DNA of 64,000 nt. Source: Thermohalobaculum sp039816045. Its GTDB lineage: Bacteria > Pseudomonadota > Alphaproteobacteria > Rhodobacterales > Rhodobacteraceae. The DNA lies in contig JBCBYB010000016.1 of assembly GCA_039816045.1 (NCBI GenBank), positions 1 through 64,000 on the forward strand, read 5' to 3'. Position 1 is the stretch's first letter; each line of letters starts with the position of its first letter. The notes under the pieces were generated by a model that was not told where the DNA came from, searched no databases, and saw nothing but the letters and a program-made list of their open reading frames with translations. Shown here piece by piece: positions 42,165-49,633 of this stretch. Made by a program: the position numbers and the translations under genes.

Positions 42165-43538
42165 TCAGCCGATCTGCGGGCGGGTGGCCAGGACGGCGAG
42201 GTCTTGGGGACCGAACAACAGTTCCGCAATATGGGGGTCCGCGCGTCCGGCATGGATGAACCCGTCGCGCGATCCAGACGGGTGGAGCGGGCGGGCTTCG
42301 ACCGGGTGATACCCGATCGTGTCGAAGAGCGTGGTGATCAGCTCGGCTGGCAGCGGCTTCTTGTGGGTTGGATCGATATGGAACGTGGTCGCCCCGACAA
42401 TGAGGTTGCGCACGTTGGGCGTCTCGACGATCAGCACACCGCCCGGGGCAAGGGTCCGCAGCGCCTCACGTGCCATCCACGCGAAGGTCTCGAACGGCAG
42501 GTGCTCGATGAGATGATGCGCCGTGACCGCGGAGAAAGCACCGTCCGGGGAGTCGGCGAGGGCCGCCATGGCGTCGCCCTGCTCGACCGCGAGCCCTGCT
42601 TGCTTCGCTTCGTCGATTTGCACCGTATTGAGGTCGACACCACGGGCTGCGATGCCCTTCCGGGTCAACAGGCTGATCCACTCGCCACGGCCACAGCCGA
42701 GATCCAGGACAGGTCGCCCCCCAGTCTCTTCGGCCGCTCTCTGGATATCAGCAAGATACGCGTCGGCGAGACGGTTCTCGATCTCCTCGCGGGAGCCGCG
42801 GTAGCGGTCTTCGAGCCGGCCATAGAAGCTCTCTAGGAGTGCATCGAGGCCTTCTCGTGCGGGGGGCGATCCCGGTGGCACATCACTGTTGGCCTCGCCC
42901 GCTTGAAACCGCCGTAAGTCGAGGCGCCGGCTAACCAGACTGTAGGCACGGGAGATCTGCGCGGTATCGGCCACAACCGTGTTGAGGACGGTTCGAATGT
43001 TTGAGAGCTCTCGGCGAACACTCTCCATATGTTGGGGGATGACATCGTCCTTGAGCGCCGCAAAGCCCGCCACAGTCTCACTCATCTCGTCCATGCGCAC
43101 AGAGAGAGCGATTGCCCGTGCCGCGGCATCTTCCAGCATGGGGGCACTTTGAGACAGACGATCATCGATACGGTCCAGACGCTGGGCCACTGCGTCGCGT
43201 TCATGCTCCAGCTGTGTCTGCCGATCGGTCAGGCTATAGAGATCCTCCGAAACCGCATCCATTCGAGGTTCGAGAACCGTGGTGGTCTGGCTGGCCGCCT
43301 TCGCGAGCCGTGCCGTGCGCCCCAGTTTGAAGAACGCGGAGAAGTACCGCTCGAGGCGTTTAAGGACGGACACGGGCTTCTCCTGGACGGGTCGTGTATA
43401 CACGGCGTTGGTCTTGGCAGGGCCAGTGTTGCCGCCGGCCAAGGACATGGTCTCAATGCGCCGAAGACGCTCTGCCATCGATGGACGCGCCACTTGCAGG
43501 GACGAAGAAGAGGGATCGGGCGGCGTTTCGTCGGGCAT
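42165..43538 (-). CDS. SAM-dependent methyltransferase with N-terminal coiled coil (glycan locus)
   Basis: A 457-aa protein. Residues about 65-215 are charged and heptad-rich and likely form a coiled coil (TDRQTQLEHERDAVAQRLDR and RMDEMSETVAGFAALK). The C-terminal domain has motif I PVLDLGCGRGEWISLL, then GVDLNTVQIDEAKQAG and LIEHLPFETFAWMAREALRTLAPGG, and a DPTHKKPLPAELITTLF segment. This ordering recalls glycan-terminating methyltransferases such as WbdD, where a coiled coil measures chain length, but no kinase domain is present. Assignment as a chain terminator is an inference. Confidence 0.82.
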   Translation of the reverse strand: MPDETPPDPSSSSLQVARPSMAERLRRIETMSLAGGNTGPAKTNAVYTRPVQEKPVSVLKRLERYFSAFFKLGRTARLAKAASQTTTVLEPRMDAVSEDLYSLTDRQTQLEHERDAVAQRLDRIDDRLSQSAPMLEDAAARAIALSVRMDEMSETVAGFAALKDDVIPQHMESVRRELSNIRTVLNTVVADTAQISRAYSLVSRRLDLRRFQAGEANSDVPPGSPPAREGLDALLESFYGRLEDRYRGSREEIENRLADAYLADIQRAAEETGGRPVLDLGCGRGEWISLLTRKGIAARGVDLNTVQIDEAKQAGLAVEQGDAMAALADSPDGAFSAVTAHHLIEHLPFETFAWMAREALRTLAPGGVLIVETPNVRNLIVGATTFHIDPTHKKPLPAELITTLFDTIGYHPVEARPLHPSGSRDGFIHAGRADPHIAELLFGPQDLAVLATRPQIG

Positions 43539-43564
43539 ACGCGACGGAGGCTCCTCAGCGTCGC

Positions 43565-45268
43565 TTAGGCCAAGAACCCATCGAAATCCCAGATCGTCCC
43601 GACAAAGGTCACACGGGTTTCGTCTTCAAGCCAAACCGTGGTGGCATGCAGGTCGCGCGACTGAACATGCTCGGTCACCGACATATCGACGAACATCAGG
43701 CTCTCAGGACCAGGTGCGACACCGAACTCACCAACCTGAGAAGAGAACGATGCAAGCAGGAGATCCAGTTCACTCTCCGTGACGAACCGGTCCTCGGCCA
43801 GGATTGCGGCAACGTCGTTCTCCCGCGGCGGCGTTCCGTCCCGCATTGCGATCGCGGGGTCGCGCTGCAGACCACCGTCAAGCTCAAAACCGCGCTCGCT
43901 GGGGTTCCGCGACGCAGCGGCTGTGTCGGTGTCGAGCCCTGCTTTTGCGTCATACGATGGCGAGTCAACCGTCTCCCCGTTCCGCCGAGCAGCGCCGTCT
44001 ACGGTCGTGACCGTTGGGTCGTCGTCCAGCACTGCCAGATCGAAACTGTCGGTGTGATCCGGCGAGAACATGGCGAGCTCGATCTCCCGCAGCGCTCCTG
44101 CGGCGAGATCGACGACCTCAATCTCCCAGACCCGCCCGGCGAGTTCAAACGCCACCTGGCTCGTTTGCTCGAGGCCGGTGATCTCCACGGCCACAGCAAA
44201 AATTGCGCCGAGGCCGTCGCCCGCGTCGAAGCCAATCGCGTCTTCAGCTTCCTGGAAGAGATCAGCTATCTCGACTTCGGCCAACCGATCGATCCGATCG
44301 ATCGCATCGAACCCCCCTGAGATATAGGCCAACACTGATCCTGCAGGGGCGCTTGCGTCCAAGATCTCAGCCGTGAAGCTGTTCAGAGCTGCGCCAATCG
44401 CTTCGGCGAGATCGTATGTCTCTGCGCCAGCTTCGCCTTCCGTGGTGGCGTTCGCCTGTTCGGCGGTGTCGCCGAAGGTCCGCTCGCCGCCATCGCCTTC
44501 AGCAAGGGCCGCGGGTTCTTCATTGACCGGTGCAACGACTTCCTGCTCGGCAGCAACCGCGCGGAGGAGAGCCGCGATGGTCGGCTCCTCATCGACGTTG
44601 ATCAGGCCCGCTTGCTCAGCGTTCGCGAGGTCTTGGGCGATTGCAATCACAGCCAGAGCCATGCCCGCGGGGATGGCCGCCATGCCAGGGTTCACATAGG
44701 CCTGACCGGCTTGCTGCTGAGCTTGGGTGTCGGAGCCGTTCACGAACTCCGAAACCTGCTGCGCGATCAGCTTGATCCGAAGTGCGAGCGGGGTGGGCGA
44801 GAGCGCACTGTCCGGATCGTCCTGATCGACGTCGATCGGGCTCACATCAAAGAGCGGTTGCTCCGTTGTTGCTTGGGCATAGAGGAGAACGGTGATGAAC
44901 AAGCTCGCCAGCATGGCGCTGGGGTGCAGCAGCACGCGGTCCCGGCGCTCCACCAGCGGCATCGGAAGCGTCACATCCTCAAAGAAACGCTCAGCACAGC
45001 GTTGGAAGCTCGCGCCCTCGATCGGCCGGGGCAGCGTTGTGCTGTCGAACATGAAGCGGTTGTCGATGCAGGCCACATGGATCACCACGTCGCCGGTCGC
45101 GCGCGAACAGAAGACGCACCACGGCTCGCCTTCATCCGACAAACCATGCTCGACATCGACGGCAAACCCAGCGTCTTCCAGCAGCCGCTCGATCCGAGCG
45201 AACTGCGCGCGTTCCTCGTTGCTCCAGCCCTCTCTTGGCCGAAACAAGGTGACCAGCGATGCCGTCAT
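43565..45268 (-). CDS. Uncharacterised 567-aa protein in the glycan locus
   Basis: A protein I do not recognise. An N-terminal block (about 1-100) reads VTLFRPREGWSNEERAQF, GEPWCVFCSRATGDVVIHVA and contains several Trp/Cys/Phe positions, suggesting a small folded domain. A hydrophobic segment at about 115-135 (LASLFITVLLYAQA) could cross the membrane, and another Ala/Met/Ile stretch lies at about 200-225. The rest is acidic, Ala-, Asp- and Glu-rich with beta-like repeats. It is encoded after the XRE regulator and before the coiled-coil methyltransferase. Secretion, a glycan-related surface function or a sensor are all possible; none is demonstrated. Confidence 0.8.
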   Translation of the reverse strand: MTASLVTLFRPREGWSNEERAQFARIERLLEDAGFAVDVEHGLSDEGEPWCVFCSRATGDVVIHVACIDNRFMFDSTTLPRPIEGASFQRCAERFFEDVTLPMPLVERRDRVLLHPSAMLASLFITVLLYAQATTEQPLFDVSPIDVDQDDPDSALSPTPLALRIKLIAQQVSEFVNGSDTQAQQQAGQAYVNPGMAAIPAGMALAVIAIAQDLANAEQAGLINVDEEPTIAALLRAVAAEQEVVAPVNEEPAALAEGDGGERTFGDTAEQANATTEGEAGAETYDLAEAIGAALNSFTAEILDASAPAGSVLAYISGGFDAIDRIDRLAEVEIADLFQEAEDAIGFDAGDGLGAIFAVAVEITGLEQTSQVAFELAGRVWEIEVVDLAAGALREIELAMFSPDHTDSFDLAVLDDDPTVTTVDGAARRNGETVDSPSYDAKAGLDTDTAAASRNPSERGFELDGGLQRDPAIAMRDGTPPRENDVAAILAEDRFVTESELDLLLASFSSQVGEFGVAPGPESLMFVDMSVTEHVQSRDLHATTVWLEDETRVTFVGTIWDFDGFLA

Positions 45269-45349
45269 GCCCGTCGTCCTCTCAACCGTTCTTGCCCTCG
45301 ATGCGGCCGGTTTGTCCGGCTTCGCAATTTTACCGATGCACGCGCACCG

Positions 45350-45709
45350 TCAATCTAGAAGCTTGAAGCGCTCTGGGTCATTCGCGTGCTCACCCTCTTT
45401 ACCAAAGAGAATTTCAAACGTCACGGGATCATAAAACCGCATGACGTTAAACACCAGCGTCCAGACTGGCATGCCCAGCGCATCGGCCCATTGCTGGTAC
45501 CGATCCGGCGGAATCCGGCCACGCCCATTTTCTAGCTGCGAGATGAAGGTGTAGTATTCTGCTCCAACCGCCTGCGCGAGCTCTCGCTGCGACAGGTTGC
45601 GTTTTTGGCGGAGTTCTTTAAGCCACAGTCCGCCGGCGCGACGCAGCGCCTGGACATCGGCCTCGCTGGTCTTCTGGTTGTGCACATACATCGCCTTGGT
45701 CCCCATCAT
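45350..45709 (-). CDS. XRE-family transcriptional regulator at the glycan locus
   Basis: A 119-aa DNA-binding protein. The helix-turn-helix spans about residues 28-85: GLWLKELRQKRNLSQRELAQ, then AVGAEYYTFISQLENGRGRI, the classic lambda-repressor-like pattern. A short C-terminal extension (VFNVMRFYDPVTFEILFG) may serve dimerisation or ligand sensing. It is the first gene of the leftward arm and divergent from the methyltransferase of the rightward arm, so it probably controls the spacer 45710-45876. Start ATG at 45709; ATGs at 45706 and 45691 are alternatives, and no strong Shine-Dalgarno helps. Confidence 0.85.
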   Translation of the reverse strand: MMGTKAMYVHNQKTSEADVQALRRAGGLWLKELRQKRNLSQRELAQAVGAEYYTFISQLENGRGRIPPDRYQQWADALGMPVWTLVFNVMRFYDPVTFEILFGKEGEHANDPERFKLLD

Positions 45710-45876
45710 TGCGGGATTCGGTTCTAACTCACCCCACAGCGTACATGAATTTGCTGTAGTGTAAAGTTCACTGTATGTATGGCGAGCGAATTGAACCGAA
45801 CTGTGCCCGCCGAGCACAGAAGAGTGTGTGAGGCCTCGAGGGGCCGGGATCGAGCAGGTTGGAGGCAACGGAACAC
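45710..45876. promoter_or_regulatory. Divergent promoter/operator region of the glycan locus
   Basis: The 167-bp spacer between the XRE regulator and the rightward arm is AT-richer than its surroundings. It holds several inverted repeats: TTCGGTTC (45717-45724) with GAACCGAA (45793-45800); ACAGC (45736-45740) with GCTGT (45753-45757); and AGTG-N7-CACT (45758-45772). A possible rightward promoter has TTGCTG (45751-45756), 17 bp, then TATGTA (45774-45779), with the AGTG/CACT dyad inside its spacer, a place where a bound regulator would repress. These are pattern readings, not proven sites. Confidence 0.5.
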
Positions 45877-46929
45877 ATGCTGGACGAACGCGTGGTGCTC
45901 GACACTTTTCATGCGATTTTGGGGCGCAAGCCAGAGAGCGATGCGGTGCTTGCCTTCCACCGCACCTATCCGAGCTTTGAGCAGCTGCGGAGCGCGCTTC
46001 TGGAAAGTCACGAGTTTGCAAGCCTTTACGCTCAGATCGGAGGCGGCACTGCGCGTGGAGCGCCCGCCCTGTCGGGGGTGGAGAACGGGGATGTGAAAAC
46101 ATCCGGTCACGCCGACAGCGCTTCAGGTGATGCCGACCAGGCTCTTATTGAGAGCATCCTCCCGCGCGTCTGCACGGTCGATGTCGATGCGGCTGGCGCC
46201 GAGAGAGATGCCCTGTGGGACCGAGTGGCAGCGGTCTGGGCAAAGCTCGGAGAGGATGCCGCGCACTGGTCGGTCCTGACCCACGATGCCTTCAGACCAT
46301 CCAACCTGGAAGAGAATCGCTCTGCCTTTGTTCAAAGCGGAGAGCTCGAAGGCGCGTTGGTCGACGCCGCGATGGCACGGGTCCCCGATGCCGATATGGC
46401 GACGATGCGCTGTCTCGAGATCGGATGCGGGGTGGGCCGCGCGACGCGCGCTTTGGCCCAGCGGTTTAACTCTGTCACAGGCGTCGACATTTCGCGCCCG
46501 CACTTGGACATCGCACGCAAGGAGCTTGACGAGGCGGGGCACGCGAATGTCGCCCTGCATGTAGCCACACGCATCGAAGACTATGCAGAGCTCGCCGCAG
46601 GGCATGATTTTCTGTTCTCGCGTCTGGTCTTGCAACACAATCCACCGCCGGTCCAGGCGGCGATTTTGGCTCAGGTGTTCGAGGGAATGGCGCCGGGCGC
46701 CGTTTTGCTCTTCCAAGTCGTCACGCATGGTAAGGGCTACACGTACCGGGTCGCAAACGACGGTGCCGTTGGAAAAGGTATGGAGATGCATGTCCTCCCG
46801 CAATCAGCGGTCTTCCAACTGATGGCGGCCGCCCGTATTGTGCCGATCGAGGTGCAGGACGACTTTGCGGCGGGGCGTGACGGGCCATTCCGCTCGCATT
46901 TGTTCCTCGGGCGTAAGGCGGGGCCGTGA
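45877..46929 (+). CDS. SAM-dependent methyltransferase with N-terminal glycan-enzyme-type helical domain
   Basis: A 350-aa protein. Residues 1-45 (DTFHAILGRKPESDAVLAFH with LRSALLESHEFASLY) form a short helical module seen at the start of many bacterial glycan-modifying enzymes. Residues about 170-330 are a class I methyltransferase: MRCLEIGCGVGRATRALAQ, VTGVDISRPHLDIAR, HDFLFSRLVLQHNPPPVQ. It would methylate a sugar residue or other glycan part. The ATG at 45877 is preferred; a TTG at 45859 is the alternative. It is the first gene of the rightward arm and ends next to a GT4 gene. Confidence 0.85.
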   Translation: MLDERVVLDTFHAILGRKPESDAVLAFHRTYPSFEQLRSALLESHEFASLYAQIGGGTARGAPALSGVENGDVKTSGHADSASGDADQALIESILPRVCTVDVDAAGAERDALWDRVAAVWAKLGEDAAHWSVLTHDAFRPSNLEENRSAFVQSGELEGALVDAAMARVPDADMATMRCLEIGCGVGRATRALAQRFNSVTGVDISRPHLDIARKELDEAGHANVALHVATRIEDYAELAAGHDFLFSRLVLQHNPPPVQAAILAQVFEGMAPGAVLLFQVVTHGKGYTYRVANDGAVGKGMEMHVLPQSAVFQLMAAARIVPIEVQDDFAAGRDGPFRSHLFLGRKAGP

Positions 46930-46931
46930 TC

Positions 46932-48278
46932 ATGAGCGGGCTCCGGATTTCTCAGCCAGTTGACAGCACGCCGCAGGAACCCTCTATTGCCGAAACGGAC
47001 GCTGAGCTTTCCCCACACGGGGTTGACCCGAAGCGTGGACATAGAAAAGAGGCCTCGCATGTGCGGTCGCTGCGGACGCCTTCGGTTGCAAATCCCGTGC
47101 GCGCGACAGTCCTGACTGGTTCGCACCCGGCACCTCCGGTGCGCTTGAAGCGGCCCTTTCGGATCGCGCTGGTGGCGCCGCGGAACATGCGGTTCACGCC
47201 GCTGGCGGCCACGTCGATTGATTTGCACATCCACGAAACCGCTCTTTGGAGCCGGTTCCGCGACATGATCACGGTGTTTGCCGAAGAGGTGACTGCCCCC
47301 TTCGGTGATGTGAGAGCCCGGTTCTGGCCCAAGGGCCGTCCGAAGGGACACCTTGAGCGCCTTCTCACTGAAGAAGCCCCGGATCTTATCGTTGCCCACC
47401 AGCATCTGCCGACGGCCGCGCGTCTTGCGGCTCGGTTCCCGAAGGTTCCCGTAGCTTTGGTTCGGCACAATTTCCAGAACCCTCCCCGGAACATGCTTTC
47501 AGGGATGTGGAAGCGCGTGCTGCTCAATCGTCTCTCGGCCATTGCGTTCGTGAGCGAGCAGTGTCGGGACAACTTCGAGCAGAACTGGTCCGGTCTTTGT
47601 CCCCCTTTGCATGTCACGCCAAACGGCGTGGATGCGGGCCTTTGGTCTGCCGACACAGCAAAGGAACCGATTGCACTGTTTGTCGGTCGCCTTGCGCCGG
47701 AGAAGGGCGTGCTGGAGGCAGCCATCGGTATCGGCCGGGCCTTGGCGAAGGCGCCGGATTGGCGCGCGGCGTTCGTGCTGGCGTCAAGCCCTGTTCACAG
47801 CGCGTATGCGGAAACGGTTCGGGATGCGTTGCGCACGCTCGGAGATCGGGTGACGATCGTTGACGATGCGCGCCATTCCGAAGTGCGGTCCTGGATGGCT
47901 CGCAGCGCGATCGCCGTCGCGCCGACGCAAGGCGAGGAAAGCTTTGGACGCGTGGCGGTCGAGGCGATGGCGTCCGGTGCAGCAGTGGTTGCGAGCCGGG
48001 CGAGCGGGTTCATTGAGGTGGTCGGGGATGCCGGGGTTCTGCTGGCAAAGCCCGATGCCGCCTGTATCGACGACGCGGTAAGCGGCTTGATCAACGAGCC
48101 CGAGCGGCGAGAGCGCCTCTCGGCGGCAGCCCGCGCGCGGGTGGAAGATCGGTATGATCTGCCGCGCTCAGTCGCCGGGTTCGATCGCATGGTTGCCGGG
48201 CTCTTGGGCGCCGAATGTTGTTCCGCTGACGAGGTGGCGGCGGTGGCCCCTGGGGCTCCGAGCAGTCCGACGCTGTGA
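46932..48278 (+). CDS. Glycosyltransferase family 4 protein (rightward glycan arm)
   Basis: A 448-aa GT-B enzyme with a long variable, probably unstructured N-terminal 75 residues before RIALVAPRN. The donor-binding domain has IALFVGRLAPEKGVLEAAIG and GEESFGRVAVEAMASGAAVVAS with the two GT4 glutamates. The acceptor region has VAHQHLPTAARLAARFPKVPVALVRHNFQ. The ATG at 46932 has GGCGGGG 8 bp upstream; a GTG at 46926 overlapping the methyltransferase stop is also possible. Sugar specificity unknown. Confidence 0.87.
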   Translation: MSGLRISQPVDSTPQEPSIAETDAELSPHGVDPKRGHRKEASHVRSLRTPSVANPVRATVLTGSHPAPPVRLKRPFRIALVAPRNMRFTPLAATSIDLHIHETALWSRFRDMITVFAEEVTAPFGDVRARFWPKGRPKGHLERLLTEEAPDLIVAHQHLPTAARLAARFPKVPVALVRHNFQNPPRNMLSGMWKRVLLNRLSAIAFVSEQCRDNFEQNWSGLCPPLHVTPNGVDAGLWSADTAKEPIALFVGRLAPEKGVLEAAIGIGRALAKAPDWRAAFVLASSPVHSAYAETVRDALRTLGDRVTIVDDARHSEVRSWMARSAIAVAPTQGEESFGRVAVEAMASGAAVVASRASGFIEVVGDAGVLLAKPDAACIDDAVSGLINEPERRERLSAAARARVEDRYDLPRSVAGFDRMVAGLLGAECCSADEVAAVAPGAPSSPTL

Positions 48279-48392
48279 CCACATCGCCGCTGTGCCGCTG
48301 CACCGGCGGAGAAGCCAGCAGCTAAGCTGGACGTGGCACCGACGACCCGATAGACCCCTGGGGCGCGAGAAGCGTCAATAACGGATTGAATT

Positions 48393-49616
48393 GTGGACGA
48401 GCAGACCGACGATCCGGAGCGGAAATTCCGCCGTTGGCCCCGTGCGCGGGCTCGCTGGAGCACAACGACGCTTTGGCGACGGGTGCGGATGGGCGCACGC
48501 CGTCGGCGATGGATCCGCGAGAACATTGAGGCGGTTGCCCCCTACAAGAAAGCGGTGACACCGATTGCCGGAGGCCCGGCTCTCGCGCTTGGCGATTTCT
48601 CCGGAGCGAGTGGGCTGAGCAGGGCGGCTCTGTACGAGTTGGACAGGCTCCGGAGCGAATGGCCGGATCTGGAGACAATCGACCTTGCGGCCACCCGATC
48701 AGCGGGACCTGCCTTGGTTAAGCAGAGCGGTCACGATTTCGGGACCGTCCTTCTCCTTTCCCCTCCGGACAGCTATCCGACCTTGCTTCGGGCAGTTCCT
48801 CCGAGCCGAATTGCCAACGCGCGCAGGATTGGACTTTGGGTCTGGGAGACGCCGATATTTCCAGAGGATTGGCGCTTCGCGCTCGACGTGGTGCACGAGA
48901 TCTGGACGCCCTCGGAGTATAGCCGCAGTGCGCTCGCGGAGGCAGCGGGCGATATCCCGGTGACCCTGCGGGCACATGCCGTCAAGCCGCCCCCCCGCGT
49001 CGCACCCTTCGATCGCAGCGCCTTTGGGATTGGCGAGGACGATTTTCTCGGTGTGGCGATCATGGATTTGTGCTCCTGTCCCGCACGTAAAAATCCATGG
49101 GCCCATGTCGCAGCCTGGCAAGCGGCGTTTGGGGATGACCCGTCACGCGTTTTGCTGATGAAGCTCAGGGTCTCGAAGCGTACGCGCTGCGTGATTGATG
49201 AGTTGCGGGAAATGATTGGGGCTGCGCACAACATCCGCATTCTGGAGCATGAGTTCGAACCAGAAGAGATCGCGGGCTTGCAGGCTGCGGCAGATGTCTA
49301 TCTCTCGCTCCACCGGGCTGAAGGATACGGGCTCAACATCCGCGAGTCCCTCGAGGCCGGGGTCGAGGTCCTGGCGACGGATTTCTCGGCCAACGCGGAG
49401 TACGGCCCTGCGTTTCCAAATTATCGTCCCCTGCCTTGGCGCCCCACGCCCTATCGGGATTGGACAGGCCATTATCCTGATGGGGACTTTACGTGGGCAG
49501 AAGTTCAAATTGGTGCCGCCGCTGAAGAACTCCGCACATCCGCCGCTCGCTGGAAAGAACGCCGTACCCACCCCGCCCCGGGCTCTCCGATGTCGGCGGC
49601 GGCGGTGCGGCGCTGA
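48393..49616 (+). CDS. Glycosyltransferase (GT4-like) of the glycan locus
   Basis: A 407-aa protein with a basic N-terminus (RRWPRARARWSTTTLWRR), then an acceptor-type Rossmann part (RRIGLWVWETPIFPEDWRFALDVVHEIWTPSEYS) and a donor-type part with ADVYLSLHRAEGYGLNIRESLEAGVEVLATDFSAN, which is the EX7E motif of GT4 proteins. The GTG at 48393 gives MDEQTDDPE; the Shine-Dalgarno is weak. It lies 114 bp after the preceding GT4 gene and 17 bp before the ABC exporter gene. The spacer before it contains no gene. Confidence 0.8.
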   Translation: MDEQTDDPERKFRRWPRARARWSTTTLWRRVRMGARRRRWIRENIEAVAPYKKAVTPIAGGPALALGDFSGASGLSRAALYELDRLRSEWPDLETIDLAATRSAGPALVKQSGHDFGTVLLLSPPDSYPTLLRAVPPSRIANARRIGLWVWETPIFPEDWRFALDVVHEIWTPSEYSRSALAEAAGDIPVTLRAHAVKPPPRVAPFDRSAFGIGEDDFLGVAIMDLCSCPARKNPWAHVAAWQAAFGDDPSRVLLMKLRVSKRTRCVIDELREMIGAAHNIRILEHEFEPEEIAGLQAAADVYLSLHRAEGYGLNIRESLEAGVEVLATDFSANAEYGPAFPNYRPLPWRPTPYRDWTGHYPDGDFTWAEVQIGAAAEELRTSAARWKERRTHPAPGSPMSAAAVRR

Positions 49617-49633
49617 CGCCGGGGAGCATCACA

